This document shows, in pieces, positions 10,700 through 20,810 of a DNA stretch of 64,000 bases. Source of the DNA: Hyposmocoma kahamanoa (lineage: Eukaryota > Arthropoda > Insecta > Lepidoptera > Cosmopterigidae); assembly GCF_003589595.1 (NCBI RefSeq), contig NW_020654080.1:1657089-1721088 (forward strand), written 5' to 3'. The translations under genes and the position numbers were made by a program. The notes beneath the pieces were generated by a model. The model was not told where the DNA came from and did not search any database. It saw nothing but the letters and a program-made list of their open reading frames with translations. Positions within the stretch are counted from its first letter, which is position 1; every line of letters starts with the position of its first letter.

Positions 10700-11195
10700 A
10701 TTATACTAGCTGGTGCCTGCGATTTCATCTGCGTATAATGAGTGCTCCGAGTTACTTACCGTACTATACTAATTTTCATAGTTTTATTGGTTTTCCATGT
10801 AAACTTTCATACTCTATTTGTCTCCTTTAAGATTTATTTTTGATGTCCTTCGTCTAGGTTCCATTCATACCAAAATGTCTATACTAAAATTCATTAAAAT
10901 TGGTTTAGCGGGTTAGGTGTCAAAACGTGACACGGTCATTCTCGGATAGTGTTCACTATCTAATTATGTAATTTCCGTGGCAATTTTTATTATTTAAATA
11001 TTCAAGTATATTATCGTGTCATTATTAAATAGTATTTTACGATACAATACTCGAATATTATATAATATTGCACGATAAAAATCTAATACTTAAATAATAA
11101 AAATTGCCACGGAGATTAGATAATTAATAGTCCGAGAATAACCGAACAGACAGAATTACTTTTGCATAACAATATTAGTCGAAATGTTTTCTAAA
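10700..11195 (+). repeat. interspersed repeat split by a MITE
   Basis: ATACTAGCTGGTGCCTGCG, ATTTCATCTGCGTATAATG and AAAATTGGTTTAGCGGGTTAGG form the left part. GACAGACAGAATTACTTTTGC and CATAACAATATTAG form the right part. Together they look like one copy of a very common lepidopteran interspersed repeat, cut by the MITE at 10934-11143. No coding capacity. Confidence 0.55.
10934..11143. mobile_element. palindromic MITE, ~75-bp inverted ends
   Basis: The left arm begins GGTCATTCTCGGA and contains CCGTGGCAATTTTTATTATT and TTATCGTG. The right arm is its reverse complement with few changes (CACGATAA, AATAATAAAAATTGCCACGG, TCCGAGAATAACC). About 55 bp lie between the arms. There is no coding sequence, so it would depend on a transposase elsewhere. 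The superfamily is not determined. Confidence 0.85.
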
Positions 11196-11344
11196 AAAAA
11201 AAATATTTTTTATTTTTCGTTGAAACACACCAGTGCGTTTGAGATACCGTACGGATTTAAGATGCTACGGTAACAAAATTGTTCAAAAACCGTGTGTCTG
11301 TAAGAATTGTACATGGACGCGTCACTTTAATTTCACCCCTCAAC

Positions 11345-11590
11345 AGTAAGCGACACGCATGGCCATAACAGTTTCAGGGCCACTCTGAGCTTTACAAAGA
11401 TCTGAGGGGCACTGCCACTGCACCCGTCACCCTGAGACATAAGTTGACAAGTCCCATGTGCCTGTGATTTCACCAACACCCTTTAAAACTGGAACGCAGT
11501 AATGCTCACATTCGTGTTTGGCGGCAGAAATAGGTAAGGTGGCAGTACTTCCTTGGATGAATTCTTTCACAAGAAGCTCTACTGCTATTA
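11345..11590 (-). repeat. Repeat A, lacking its A-rich end
   Basis: It starts at AGTAAGCGACACGC and runs to AAGCTCTACTGCTATTAAA. The hairpin is partly lost (CAGTAATGCTCACATTCGTG). Confidence 0.85.
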
Positions 11591-12509
11591 AAGTACAAGT
11601 CTCTGTGTCCTTGCTTCTGCATTGTAATATTTATTTCATGTCTTGTTGGTTGTCCTAAAAATAAACAAATTTCAAATTTACATAAGTTGTTACATGTACT
11701 TCGTATTAACCGCTCACGCGATACATGCAGCCGTAGACGCATACCATACCTAGAGGTGCCAGTGATGATTTTATACCGATTTATCGGATATCGAAGTTAT
11801 AATAAGTAAAAGAACTAATATTAATTGCTATTTCGGTAACTACTCTAGCTAACCATAAAGTTTTTAATGCCTGGGTCTGTCATTTAAAAAAATAAACAAC
11901 TTCAAAAATACGTCACGACAATCGTGTGTGTTTTGGGCTGGTGATTTCGGTTTTTATTTGTTGAAAACATTTTATATATTTTTTATATTTAAGTTTACCC
12001 TGAATATATATATATATAATATGTTTATAAACTATACTTCAAGGAGTAATTTCATGGTAAACGTTAGAACCACTCAAACGGAATATTATCATATTTATCC
12101 AAGTACACCAAAAATTTCATTAGTGCTTTTTAAGTGCAGGATTTGCGGTGTATTACTACATTTTATTTAAGATGTTTTTGTTGGTAGTACGGAGGGTATT
12201 TATTTAGCAATGCAGAATAATAATTTTTATTTATAAAAACTTGTATTTCAACTGAATGCTTTTCTATTTTGCGAAACCAAATAACCGCCATTTTGCGGTA
12301 GGAGGAGCGCATCGCGTGAACGGTTAACTTTATGACGTGTGATAAAAGCACCTGTTATGTGTAATTATGATTAGGGTCCACATAAAAATCAGAGTCACAG
12401 CCTTTTCTACGTTGTGACATTAGCTGAGTAGATCCCTATACATACGCCACAGCCGTGCCCGCACACATGTCGTTTATTCAAATTGAGTTGACAGTTTAAA
12501 ATTTGATAT
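11591..12509. other. unique AT-rich spacer
   Basis: Short frames at 11506-11742, 11928-12170 and 12163-12351 carry no motif and look like chance. An (AT)n run lies at about 12004-12020. No element recognised. Confidence 0.5.
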
Positions 12510-12605
12510 CATTGCTGCTTTGTTTTTTGTTCTTTTATTATTTGTTTTTCTTTTTGTATATTTTGTGTTGTGGCGCTGTAATAAATTAATACCATTCTGT
12601 TCTAT
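12510..12605 (+). mobile_element. LINE 3' tail
   Basis: TTTTGTGTTGTGGCGCTGTAA and AATAAATTAATACCATTCTG match the tail at 54885-54975 (GAGTTGTGACGTTGTAATAAA, then repeated TTCTATT). Such a tail is typical of LINEs that end in short repeats rather than a pure A-tail. Confidence 0.5.
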
Positions 12606-13327
12606 TACATTGCTTTATTATATCAAAAGTACGTATTATCATTTTTAAACGCCAAAAAAACATGAATGTATCAACTCCCGAACATCTCGTTTGAGACCAA
12701 TCTATACACATTCTCAACGTCTCTGATTAATTGCAACACATTAGAACCGGGTGACGGCTAAATAGTACCGAAAATATAAAAATAAAATCAAAAAGATTAA
12801 TAAAATAAAGACGTCATTGATAATCTGAAGATAAATAAGGAATTATCAGTGATCGGATAAGGGCGCATTCACAAGCCGCTTGATAAATCGACGACATTTA
12901 TTCGTAGGCGATTGTATCAAAATATTTTAGTCGATCTTAGTGGATAAGTGTCAAGATTGTAATAGCGGGCTTAGGTGCCTGCCCTGGGAGACTCCTTCGT
13001 TGGTCAGGTCGTGTAGATTGGCGGTTCGAACGCTGAGTTTTTTATTTTATTATAAAATCTTACATTTTGAGAAGAAAAAGCCGAGGTTCACCATAAATGA
13101 CGTATAGAGATAAAAATAAAGATACCGTCTGTTAGTCTTTTGGCCGGTCATATATACAGACGGGCGTCAAAAAAGGCCGTAATATAGGTGGTCAAGACTA
13201 AGTTACGAAAAACAGAGCAGTCCTAGCCAAATCGAGACGATTCTGAGTCGCTGTTTAAGTTGAATAAATAAATAATTGTAATTTTTTTATGAAAAAGAAA
13301 CCGACCAGAAAGTTCGTTAATTTCACG
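12606..13327. other. spacer with a possible tRNA-like scrap
   Basis: GGCGGTTCGAACGCTGAG at 13020-13037 is B-box-like, downstream of a GC-richer stretch. A patch at 13288-13320 (AAAAAGAAACCGACC) resembles Repeat E. Neither is complete. Confidence 0.35.
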
Positions 13328-13432
13328 AACATTAATGTATGGCCTACCTTGCAAGTATTTCTCTCGTTCCGGGAATCGAACCTGGGACCTTTAGGTGGCA
13401 GCCCAGTATGGTAACCATTTGGCCACGGAGGT
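13328..13432 (-). mobile_element. tRNA-derived SINE, family B, 5' half
   Basis: Minus strand: CCTCCGTGGCCAAATGGTTAC (A-box head), CAGGTTCGATTCCCGGAACG (B box), GAGAAATACTTGCAAGGTAGG. Truncated after the first ~105 bp. Confidence 0.85.
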
Positions 13433-13595
13433 TGTGGCTGTAATTACTTTAATTTTATTTACTTATTTTTATACGTCACAGGCAGGTTACTCTTAGACTT
13501 AGACTCCACTCCACCGTTGGAATCCAAACCTAGAATAGTGTTAATACGATTACCGCCCACCTCCACACTGCATGTTATTACATGTACAGACATTT

Positions 13596-13638
13596 ACAAA
13601 TGAACGTTAACTTAATTTCTAAGTTAACGTTCATTTGT
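13596..13638. repeat. perfect 19-bp stem-loop
   Basis: ACAAATGAACGTTAACTTA, a 5-base loop (ATTTC), then the exact reverse complement. Its partner arm at 13620-13638 lies just upstream of the Penelope-like remnant. No T-run follows and no host RNA is implied. Confidence 0.9.
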
Positions 13639-13827
13639 GGATGTCTAGTTGCTTCTCGATAATGGTGAAGAAAAACGTCCTGATTAAACCTGCATATCGA
13701 AGATAATTCACAATACTTGGAAGACTTGAGAAAATGCGCGGCGTAAACCTTAAAAGAGAACCATGTATAAGCAGTGAGATGTATGTATATTGGATTGATG
13801 ATATTGATGATAACAATTGTCGATCGT

Positions 13828-14240
13828 ATGAAGGAACACATTCGAGCAGTAAAAAACAATGATGCACAGAAGTCGGCTATAGCACAACATCTCACACAGA
13901 CTGACACTAACCACTGGATTGAGTAGCATAGCCCCCAGGCACTCTCGACAGAACGTCACTACATACCACGGTTGGTACGAGAAGCCATCGAGATCACGAA
14001 GTACAAAACATTTAACCGTGATGATGGTTTTGACAATGGTAACGCCACAACAAATCGCGATGAAGGTAGTCGTCGACAGCGCAAGAGGGTAGACAGATAT
14101 GTCTGCTCTTAAAGCTGTCATCTGCCGCCGTCCAGTCAACCCGTGACCATGGAGCGTGCAACCGTTCCGAAATATCGGGAACATAAAAAGGAGTCATACC
14201 GTGGTAAGAAATCTGATACTAGTGATAATCATTTACAAAA
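13828..14240 (+). mobile_element. Penelope-like element, C-terminal (GIY-YIG endonuclease) remnant
   Basis: A single frame from the ATG at 13828 to the TAA at 14110-14112 reads MKEHIRAVKNN, SAIAQHLTQTDTNHWIE, an in-frame TAG (13924-13926, one base from TGG), then RLVREAIEITKYKTFNRDDG. The spacing of R..EH, SAIAQH...H.I and REAIEI.K...FNR.DG is the pattern I associate with the end of the GIY-YIG endonuclease of Penelope-like retroelements. The GIY and YIG motifs themselves would lie upstream and were not found intact. The ~130 bp after the stop (to about 14240) match the snapback at 6851-7008. It is 5'-truncated and dead. The superfamily is likely; exact family unknown. Confidence 0.7.
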
Positions 14241-14882
14241 ACTATTTAAAATTCCAACAATATACTTGTCAATAATTAAAACCAAATTCAAAGAAATACA
14301 CTTAATGATACAGAATAGAGAGATTAAATGTATGAACAATGGAGAACCAATTTTCAATGATAATCTCTTTGTATTCATGTCCCAGAGCGGATTATTCTTT
14401 TTGAGAAATAATCCATCAGTAGCAAGCAGTGCGGTGAACTGATTAGTCCTAATCCGATTAAGTTTGTTCTAAATATAATAACGTGGGGTTTTTTAAAGAG
14501 TTTAGTGATGAAGCAATTCATGTTGTCAGTTATATAGATATAATGAGTGTGGTTATTTACTGTGGTTAAGACTTAATGTGTTATTTAATCGAAAACTTTG
14601 AACACATTTACATTTTTTAAATGCAAACCGGTCAACCGGTAGACTTGTCATCAAAGTCGGGTGCCATACATATCACCCACATTAGCGCAAGAACGTAGTG
14701 AATGCTATAAACCATGGAAAGCCTATACCCTGCAGTAGGCGAACTTGGTTTGTGGATGATGATGCATTACTGAAAAATGTTGCAAATAGTTTCGGGTTAA
14801 TTAAAAATAAGCCTAAATAATACAAACAATATTTTAGATTCGTAAATAAACTTAATTTCCAAAATGTAGCAATCGCGAAAAC
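14241..14882. other. spacer with a probable LINE 3' tail
   Basis: Mostly unique. Around 14690-14770, ATGGAAAGCCTATACCCTGC and AGTAGGCGAACTTGG followed by GGATGATGATG resemble the 3' end of RTE-type LINEs, which finish in short GAT repeats. A 99-codon frame (14143-14442) starts inside the Penelope flank and is not convincing as a gene. Confidence 0.4.
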
Positions 14883-15020
14883 CTAGTAGCAGTAGAGCTC
14901 CTTGTCAAACAATTCGTCATAAAAAGCACTGCCACACCTTACCACTTTCTACCGCCAAGTAGTAATGTCAGTGAGCATTATTGTGTTCCGGTTTTGAAGG
15001 GTAAGGGTGCTGTCAGGGTG
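14883..15020 (+). repeat. Repeat A, 5' half
   Basis: CTAGTAGCAGTAGAGCTCC start, modified palindrome, ending at AAGGGTAAGGGTGCTG. The A-rich half is missing. Confidence 0.8.
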
Positions 15021-15039
15021 GGTCATTATGAATAAAAAA

Positions 15040-15190
15040 AAATTTGAGTAGAACCCTCTAACGGGATACCGATACCACGTACGGCATCCATCGAACGAGC
15101 TTCTATCGCCGGGTGGGTATGTGGAGGAGGGTCTCACATTACCCGTGGCGGGGTATGCGTTATACGTTTTCCTGTATATAAAAAAAAAAC
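15040..15190. repeat. GC-richer repeat piece
   Basis: GGCGGGGTATGCGTTATACG and TTTTCCTGTATATAAAAAAA resemble, inverted, a patch at 52960-53005 beside the R1-like fragments. It may be an untranslated part of that LINE. An A-run (15179-15189) follows. Confidence 0.35.
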
Positions 15191-15635
15191 CTCCTCGTAT
15201 AATAATTTTTGTGGTATTTATTATTATTTATGAAAGCAACGCGTACGATTAAATACGTTCCAGTATTCTACACTTCTACTTTTCAATTTTCGAATAATAT
15301 TTTTTTTATTAATGCAGTTTTTAACTGCTCGTCTGCAACCTCCAAATTCCGTCCAGTATTCCACGCAAAATTGAATAAAACTAACGGAGGCCATTATCTA
15401 AATGAATAATTTAGCTGAGACTGCGCTAATAATGGAGCAATAAGTCTGGATTATCAATACTTAGATAGCCTAAGATTGCGTAGGGCTAAAGGCCAAGATG
15501 TGTGTGGGGAAAATGACTTTATGAATGGAGGGAAGTATTTGTGATGTTTTCAAATCACTTTTTAATAAAATATAGAATAATGGTGGTAATTTATTTAATG
15601 GATACAAAATACAAGTATCAATTATAATAATCACA
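15191..15635. other. unique AT-rich spacer
   Basis: No recognisable element. Confidence 0.45.
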
Positions 15636-15830
15636 TTCTATGAAGCAGACGTTTGTAGACCAAATCAAGAATGTTCTTGAAAGTCTGGATTGCGTAGTGA
15701 GAAGAATAACTGGACTTGTGTAAAAAGATCGATGAATGCATGTGAAGGAAAAAGGTTTGCGTGGACCGCGTTAAGCAGCGATGGTGTCTCTGTCTACCCT
15801 ATTGGGAATGTACAGGTATGATATCTATGT
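15636..15830 (+). mobile_element. RTE-type LINE 3' end (degraded)
   Basis: ATGTGAAGGAAAAAGG, GTGGACCGCGTTAAGC and GTCTCTGTCTACCCTATTGGG followed by ACAGGTATGAT form the 3' end of a common lepidopteran RTE-like repeat. The last block recurs at about 59465-59500 (GTCTCTGCCTACCCG...ACAGGCAAGAT). Confidence 0.45.
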
Positions 15831-16428
15831 ACTTGCTCGTAAATAGTATGATTGCATGGTGGTAAACTTGACTATTGATATATATATGACTATTGATAAT
15901 GCCCCAAATAAAACCCTCGGGCCTTTTTTCTTCCCATTATAGCCATGGTCAGTAAGGGTTTTTTTTATTTGCAGCACGGCGTACTTTTCCTTGAGATTAC
16001 TTAATTTCAACATTAAAACATTTACTTAAAATGCCATATAAACAGAAATTCAATTGCAATTGAGCCACATATTACTTATATACTTATTATTAAGAATTAC
16101 TTATAATTTTATTGATTTTAATTATTTTCTGTATAAATATTTATCAAATTTTTTTACCACATGGCTGTATGCGTCTTTGATTTTTTTGTATTTTTTTGTT
16201 GCATTTTAGTTCGAGTTGTGTTATCTATGGAAGAATGCTAGCTGGCCATTTGTTGATAAACAAAAACCTTTGTTTTGTGAACCATATTTATTCATACAAG
16301 AAATAAACATTGTATTTATTTCCTCGCAAATATGATGAAAAACATTGTATGTATCACGGGCGGTAAAAAAAAACACAAAATTCGAGTTTTTTAAGATTTC
16401 ATTAGACCCTCGTTAGTAATTTCTTATT

Positions 16429-16430
<2 letters not shown>
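15831..16430. other. unique AT-rich spacer
   Basis: No recognisable element; several T runs. Confidence 0.5.
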
Positions 16431-16459
<29 letters not shown>

Positions 16460-16780
16460 CACGTTTATTCAGCACAAATACAAACAGAAACAAAACATTT
16501 ACAATCACTTCACAGAGTATAACATAAAAGCACATAGAACATTCATTATTAATTTTATACACATTTATACAAAACACATATTGCGAGAAAAACAAATACT
16601 GTGAGAAAAACAAACAAATACTATAACAACTGACAAAATTTTGATGTACTTATGACTACAGTTTGTGCTGAAATGGCCCTGACTCAGCATAAATATTGTA
16701 GACCGAGAGAAGTCAAACAGTGCTGGTTTTCTGCCAGTACCATATGGTGAGCGATCGCAGCCCAGTAAGCCATGCCACCA
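16431..16780 (-). mobile_element. LINE 3' UTR with (GATA)n tail
   Basis: A 28-bp (GATA)7 tract (16431-16458) is followed by ACACGTTTATTCAGCAC, a polyadenylation-like end on the minus strand. GC-richer UTR follows, including CATATGGTGAGCGATCGCAG. The tetranucleotide is the element's own 3' tail, so the LINE is read right to left. No coding part remains. Confidence 0.6.
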
Positions 16781-16785
16781 AAGTG

Positions 16786-16813
16786 CATCACACGCATATA
16801 TATATGCGTGTGA

Positions 16814-16815
<2 letters not shown>
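16786..16815. repeat. perfect 30-bp palindrome next to (AT)n
   Basis: CATCACACGCATATA is followed at once by its exact reverse complement, with no loop. (AT)n then runs to about 16850. The whole 16786-16850 stretch can form a cruciform. Confidence 0.95.

Positions 16816-16850
<35 letters not shown>
16816..16850. repeat. (AT)n microsatellite
   Basis: A nearly pure AT dinucleotide run of about 35 bp. Confidence 0.9.
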
Positions 16851-16853
<3 letters not shown>

Positions 16854-17439
16854 AACTCTAAATACTATACATATATATATCAAGCAAAAGTGTAAGTAAT
16901 GAAGGTAAGCAATATAAATAATAATGTAAGTTTACAAACATAAATTAAATTGTAACAATAGCCACCAAATATGAGTATGTATAGATACAGAAATTTAGGT
17001 TTACAGGTATCAAACGCATTGATTATGGAAATATCTATGTAGCGAGGCACATCTGCTCTGACACATGCGTATATATTCATATTACAAATAAATAAATTAT
17101 ACAATGGAAAATAAAACTGTGTGTGTGATATATGAGTGTTATTTATCTAATATATTATTATACGAGTTTATAACACATACATATTAGCACTAATAACGAT
17201 CCTCCTTCTTCAAAAAATCTACGTTGGAAATTGTACTTTATATCATTTACATAATCTAGTTTGCAGCTTAGGAATGTGTTACTTTATATAGCATAACTAG
17301 CGACACACGTACACCGCCACTCTCTGATCCGTAATGCGAAAGTTCGCTTTCAAAGACAGACTTATACAAGGAAAACTAAACAGTTTTATTTACGTATATA
17401 TATTGTACTGTAAACTATACTGTATAAAATAGATATTAT
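16851..17439. other. unique AT-rich spacer
   Basis: No recognisable element. The 74-codon minus frame at 16880-17104 is low-complexity and hydrophobic, probably chance. Confidence 0.45.
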
Positions 17440-17870
17440 ATATTTGTAATATTTATATATACATAGGCTGCAAAGTTGTTGTTTGTATTGAAACCTGATT
17501 GAGTGAAGTTGTCTACTAAGATTGAACCACGAGGGAAACGAGTGGGTCAGTAATAGAATCCTGAACGTAACGAGGATTTCAAGGCACCAGACGCAAAACA
17601 CCTTTACTGCCGAGCGAAATACACAACTTTTCACCTCACTATAGCGAGGAAAATGGTAGATGAAAGAAAAACAGTTGAACTATAACAAATCAGTTTTAAT
17701 AAACAAATCGCGTAGTTGAACGTGTTACTACGTTTTTTTTTCATTGCAAGAAAAGTTAGGTGCAGCACAGTCTATTATCAAGTTCGAATTTCAAAAACCT
17801 TTTCCACGCTAGCGTGGAAAACACGCTTTTGCGCGCATATATAGTGAGGTGAACACAAAATTAAAAGCTC
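17440..17870. mobile_element. probable foldback MITE with palindromic core
   Basis: TTTTCACCTCACTATAGCGAGG (17626-17647) and TATAGTGAGGTGAACAC (17840-17856) are inverted copies about 190 bp apart. A 22-bp perfect palindrome (TTTTCCACGCT and its complement, 17800-17821) lies between. ATAGAATCCTGAACGTAACG and AGGATTTCAAGG to the left appear to belong to the same unit. The outer limits are uncertain. Confidence 0.5.
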
Positions 17871-18485
17871 ACTTTCTTAATGTTTCATATTTGATCATAG
17901 CGTTTTCGAGCAGTGTCATGAGCATGATGTCAGAGCATCATCAACGTGGTGTCAACTGTGCAACAATGTCACACATAAGTGCGACTCTTCTTTTGCCTGG
18001 CCTTATTCCCATTTATTTGGGGTCAGCCCTTGTGGTCACTCTTCTCCAAGACGGTCTGTCCTGCATCGTCTGTGGTCTTAAATGATGCTCTCGCAGATCT
18101 TTATTAATAACCACTTAACTCGACTCTCTAGCAATTTTTCCGGGATAGGCCTCTCTTGAAAACTGCCTTTGATGTGGATGTTTTTGACGTGGTCTAATCT
18201 TGTAAGTAATTTTATATGCGACTGCGCAATAAATTTAGATTTTGTTACTACAAACAATTCGTCCATCTAAATTACCAAGGCGGAAATTCCCAAATGACTG
18301 GGCCAATAATTAATAATAAAGCAACAATAATGATTAAACTCGTATTATTACAGATAATAATTGACTCAAAAGAAACCGAAATGCTTTGTAATTGTGTATT
18401 TAATAGTTATGTAGTTGTATTAACAATTATTTAAATGATCTATTTGTGGTTAATTGTAAGGTAATCAAAATAGTAACAATGTACG
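17871..18485. other. unique spacer
   Basis: Frames at 17849-18085, 18078-18266 and 18216-18434 lack motifs. TTATTCCCATTTATTTGGGGTC at 18004-18025 resembles a fragment of a LINE 3' end (compare 33181-33206), but it is too short to assign. Confidence 0.4.
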
Positions 18486-18489
18486 TATA

Positions 18490-18660
18490 ATACGAGTCAA
18501 TTTATAATTTTTTTATTAAAAAACAAAACCGACGCCAAAAGTTTGCTAAACGGTTTTTTTATTGGAATTACACCTATTTGCCAGGTTTATTGAAATCGGT
18601 TAAAGGAATTCATTCCCTAGTTTACCACCCTTAGAGGTGGAATATTGAGAACCTCCTCCT
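18490..18660. repeat. Repeat E copy
   Basis: AAAACCGACGCCAAAAG, GGTTTATTGAAATCGG and TACCACCCTTAGAGGTGG correspond to the repeat at 9151-9650 and 44810-45030. No coding capacity. Confidence 0.5.
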
Positions 18661-18661
18661 T

Positions 18662-18880
18662 TTGTTTATGATACCAAGTGCCCCTCACTTGAACAAGTCG
18701 CGCGCCTGGTGGTAGGCGTCACGTCTTTCCATAACAGTTGCAGTGCCATTCGGAGTTTAAATCACAAAGATCACTCTGAGATATAAATTGACAAGTCTCA
18801 CATTACTGCTTGGCGGCAGAAATATGTAAGGTTGCAGTACTTCGCTGGACGGACGCTTTCCTGAAAGCGGCTACTGCATC
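18662..18880 (-). repeat. Repeat A with internal deletion
   Basis: The A-rich end is GTTTATGATACCAAGTG and the far end is CTTTCCTGAAAGCGGCTACTGC. About 80 bp between the CAAAGATC and ACAAGTC blocks, and again before the hairpin, are missing. Confidence 0.8.
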
Positions 18881-18984
18881 AAAGTACTGGAACAATTTCC
18901 CAATAGCGATTAGATAATTCAGATCTGATTTCACCTTTAAAACTAAACACAAAATGTATCTTTATCTACGGAAGTACAGTACGT

Positions 18985-19159
18985 TCTGAGGGGCAGTAGC
19001 ACTGCGCCCATCACTAATTTGGCTCTAATTTGACTGGCTCTCTTACCGTTCAAAATCTGAACACAGTAATGCTGACATTACTGCTTGGCGTCAGAAATAG
19101 GTAAGGTGTCGGTACTACCCTAGACGAACTCTTTCACAAGGAGCTTTATAGCTACTAAA
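18985..19159 (-). repeat. Repeat A, 5' two-thirds
   Basis: It begins at TTCTGAGGGGCAGTAGC. The palindrome is intact (CAGTAATGCTGACATTACTG), and it ends AGGAGCTTTATAGCTACTAAAA. It lies ~105 bp from the previous copy in the same orientation. Confidence 0.8.
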
Positions 19160-20127
19160 AGGTATGTATTACATGGCACCACAGGGTTTCGAACCATCAA
19201 CCTCTCAATTAACAAGTGCGTAAAACAAATTACGTACATAATTATCCTGAACCTTAGAACTGGTATAGAACAAAAACTCGAACCACATACGGATATCCTA
19301 CAATCCGAAGTAAAAGACCTATTGTGCACCGGTCAAGGCGTGCCCCGATTCTCACCGCTCACAATCGGCGACTGTACATTGTGTGTCTTTTTATCGCGAC
19401 TGTACTATACGTTTGGGTTGTATAATTGTTCGTAATACTGAGTTTGGTCTGATAGTGATATTATGTGTTGCGGTTAAAGTTTGAATGATGGTTACGAGGA
19501 CAAATGTCGAGATACTATATGATTACTTATTATGAAGAAGTAATCCGTTCAGTTCCATTTTTTTTTAGTTGACCAGCACACTGCTACACAGAGTTCGATT
19601 TCTTACCAGAAATCGAGCCCCGGACCTTCTTAACAAGCCTATAGAATTAAGCTTTGCGCTATTGAAGTCGTCAGTATTACCAGGGTACTGTTGAAAATGA
19701 TCATCCTACGATCCTACTTGCGATTTCGGCGAATATAATGTAACTGTTGTTTATATATTAATATGATAATGATTACTGCTAATATCATAAATAAAAATAT
19801 ACCCAATCTGGGAATGAAGGAATTTCCCCGCCGTGAAACTTTGTTGGCAACACAATGAATTTTGACCACTCAATTATTTACATGGTCAAGTCAAATTACA
19901 GGTTTTTTTAGCCGTTAATTGAATTATTTTTATTATTGCCTTTGTTTATGTTTTGTTAATAATAATTGCCTTAGAACGTAATTAAATAATAGACAATATA
20001 ATTGTTTGACTTAAAGCTACCATCTGCGCATTGTATTAATTTATATATTTGCTTGAACAGCAAAAGAAGAAAATGTCAAGAAATTTGCAGGTTTGAAAAA
20101 CATCTCGACCCTAGGAAGGTCTTGTCG
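19160..20127. other. spacer with a tRNA-like scrap
   Basis: At 19600-19640 the minus strand reads AAGGTCCGGGGCTCGATTTC, a degenerate B box of a SINE. The rest is unique and AT-rich. Confidence 0.4.
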
Positions 20128-20322
20128 AACGTGCATTTGGAAAATATTACATGAGAGCGATTTAAAATATTTTTTTAAGAAAAAAATCATAACTTATTTT
20201 ATTTGTTATATGGAAATTTGAAACTGTAGAATTCCATATAAGAAAAAAAAATTGTGTTCTGATTTTTTTCTTTAAAAAAATACTTTAGATCGCTCTCCTA
20301 TCATATTTTTCATATGCACGTT
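20128..20322. mobile_element. palindromic MITE, ~90-bp inverted arms
   Basis: The left arm begins AACGTGCATTTGG and includes GAGAGCGATTTAAA and TATTTTTTTAAGAAAAAAAT. The right arm is the reverse complement (ATTTTTTTCTTTAAAAAAATAC, TTAGATCGCTCTCC, ATATGCACGTT). The element is about 195 bp, almost all arm. No coding capacity. Confidence 0.85.
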
Positions 20323-20365
20323 AGAGGTTTTACTTTTCCAGCATCGATATAAATCTTTTATTAAC

Positions 20366-20524
20366 TGCCTTCATCACTGAACGGTTACCATGCTGGTATG
20401 CCACGCAGCGGTCTCAGGTTCGATTCCCGGGTCGGGAGAAATATTTGCATAACCTACATTTATTTCTGTCGTGAGTTTAGGTGTAATTTGTGGCGGCATA
20501 GTAAACGGTCGGCCACGGAGGCAG
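20366..20524 (+). mobile_element. SINE family B, head-to-head chimera
   Basis: From 20366 to about 20493 it is a normal forward copy (CTGAACGGTTACCATGC, then a perfect GGTTCGATTCCCGGG B box). At about 20494 it switches to the reverse complement of the SINE head (GTAAACGGTCGGCCACGGAGGC). The 3' end block of the forward copy is missing. Confidence 0.8.
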
Positions 20525-20719
20525 TTTCGTAAATGTATCGTATAAACATGTATTGTGAATATATGTACAGCAGTAGCTTTTTAAAAGTCACCATTATAAT
20601 TCCTAATAGAGCTTCGATTGCACTAACTGTGACCTATGTCAGAGACCAAACCTATTAACTATAAATTGTGCTAAACAACACTTAAACGTGTTGATGATCG
20701 CTCACCATATTTGGATATA
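20525..20719. other. unique spacer
   Basis: Nothing recognised. Confidence 0.5.
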
Positions 20720-20810
20720 AGCAGCGTGCTTTACCTGACCTGGGATTCGAACCTGCGACCTCGGTCAGGGCGGCGAGGTAGGCCACACGTAGCGCTAATA
20801 AATGGAGTTT
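20720..20810 (-). mobile_element. tRNA-like SINE head
   Basis: The minus strand reads GTGTGGCCTACCTCGCCGCC, then GAGGTCGCAGGTTCGAATCC, a strong B box (GGTTCGAATCC). There is no matching acceptor stem or anticodon arm, so this is a SINE piece, not a tRNA gene. Confidence 0.55.

Noticed and set aside
13750..14184. 144-codon minus-strand frame
   Set aside because: It is antisense to the Penelope-like coding frame, which explains the sequence better by its motifs.
14143..14442. 99-codon plus-strand frame starting MTMERATVPKYREHKK
   Set aside because: Its first part is the Penelope 3' flank, also found at 6851-7008; the rest is AT-rich without a motif.
16880..17104. 74-codon hydrophobic minus-strand frame as a membrane protein
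   Set aside because: The composition follows the AT-rich DNA; no start context or conserved motif.
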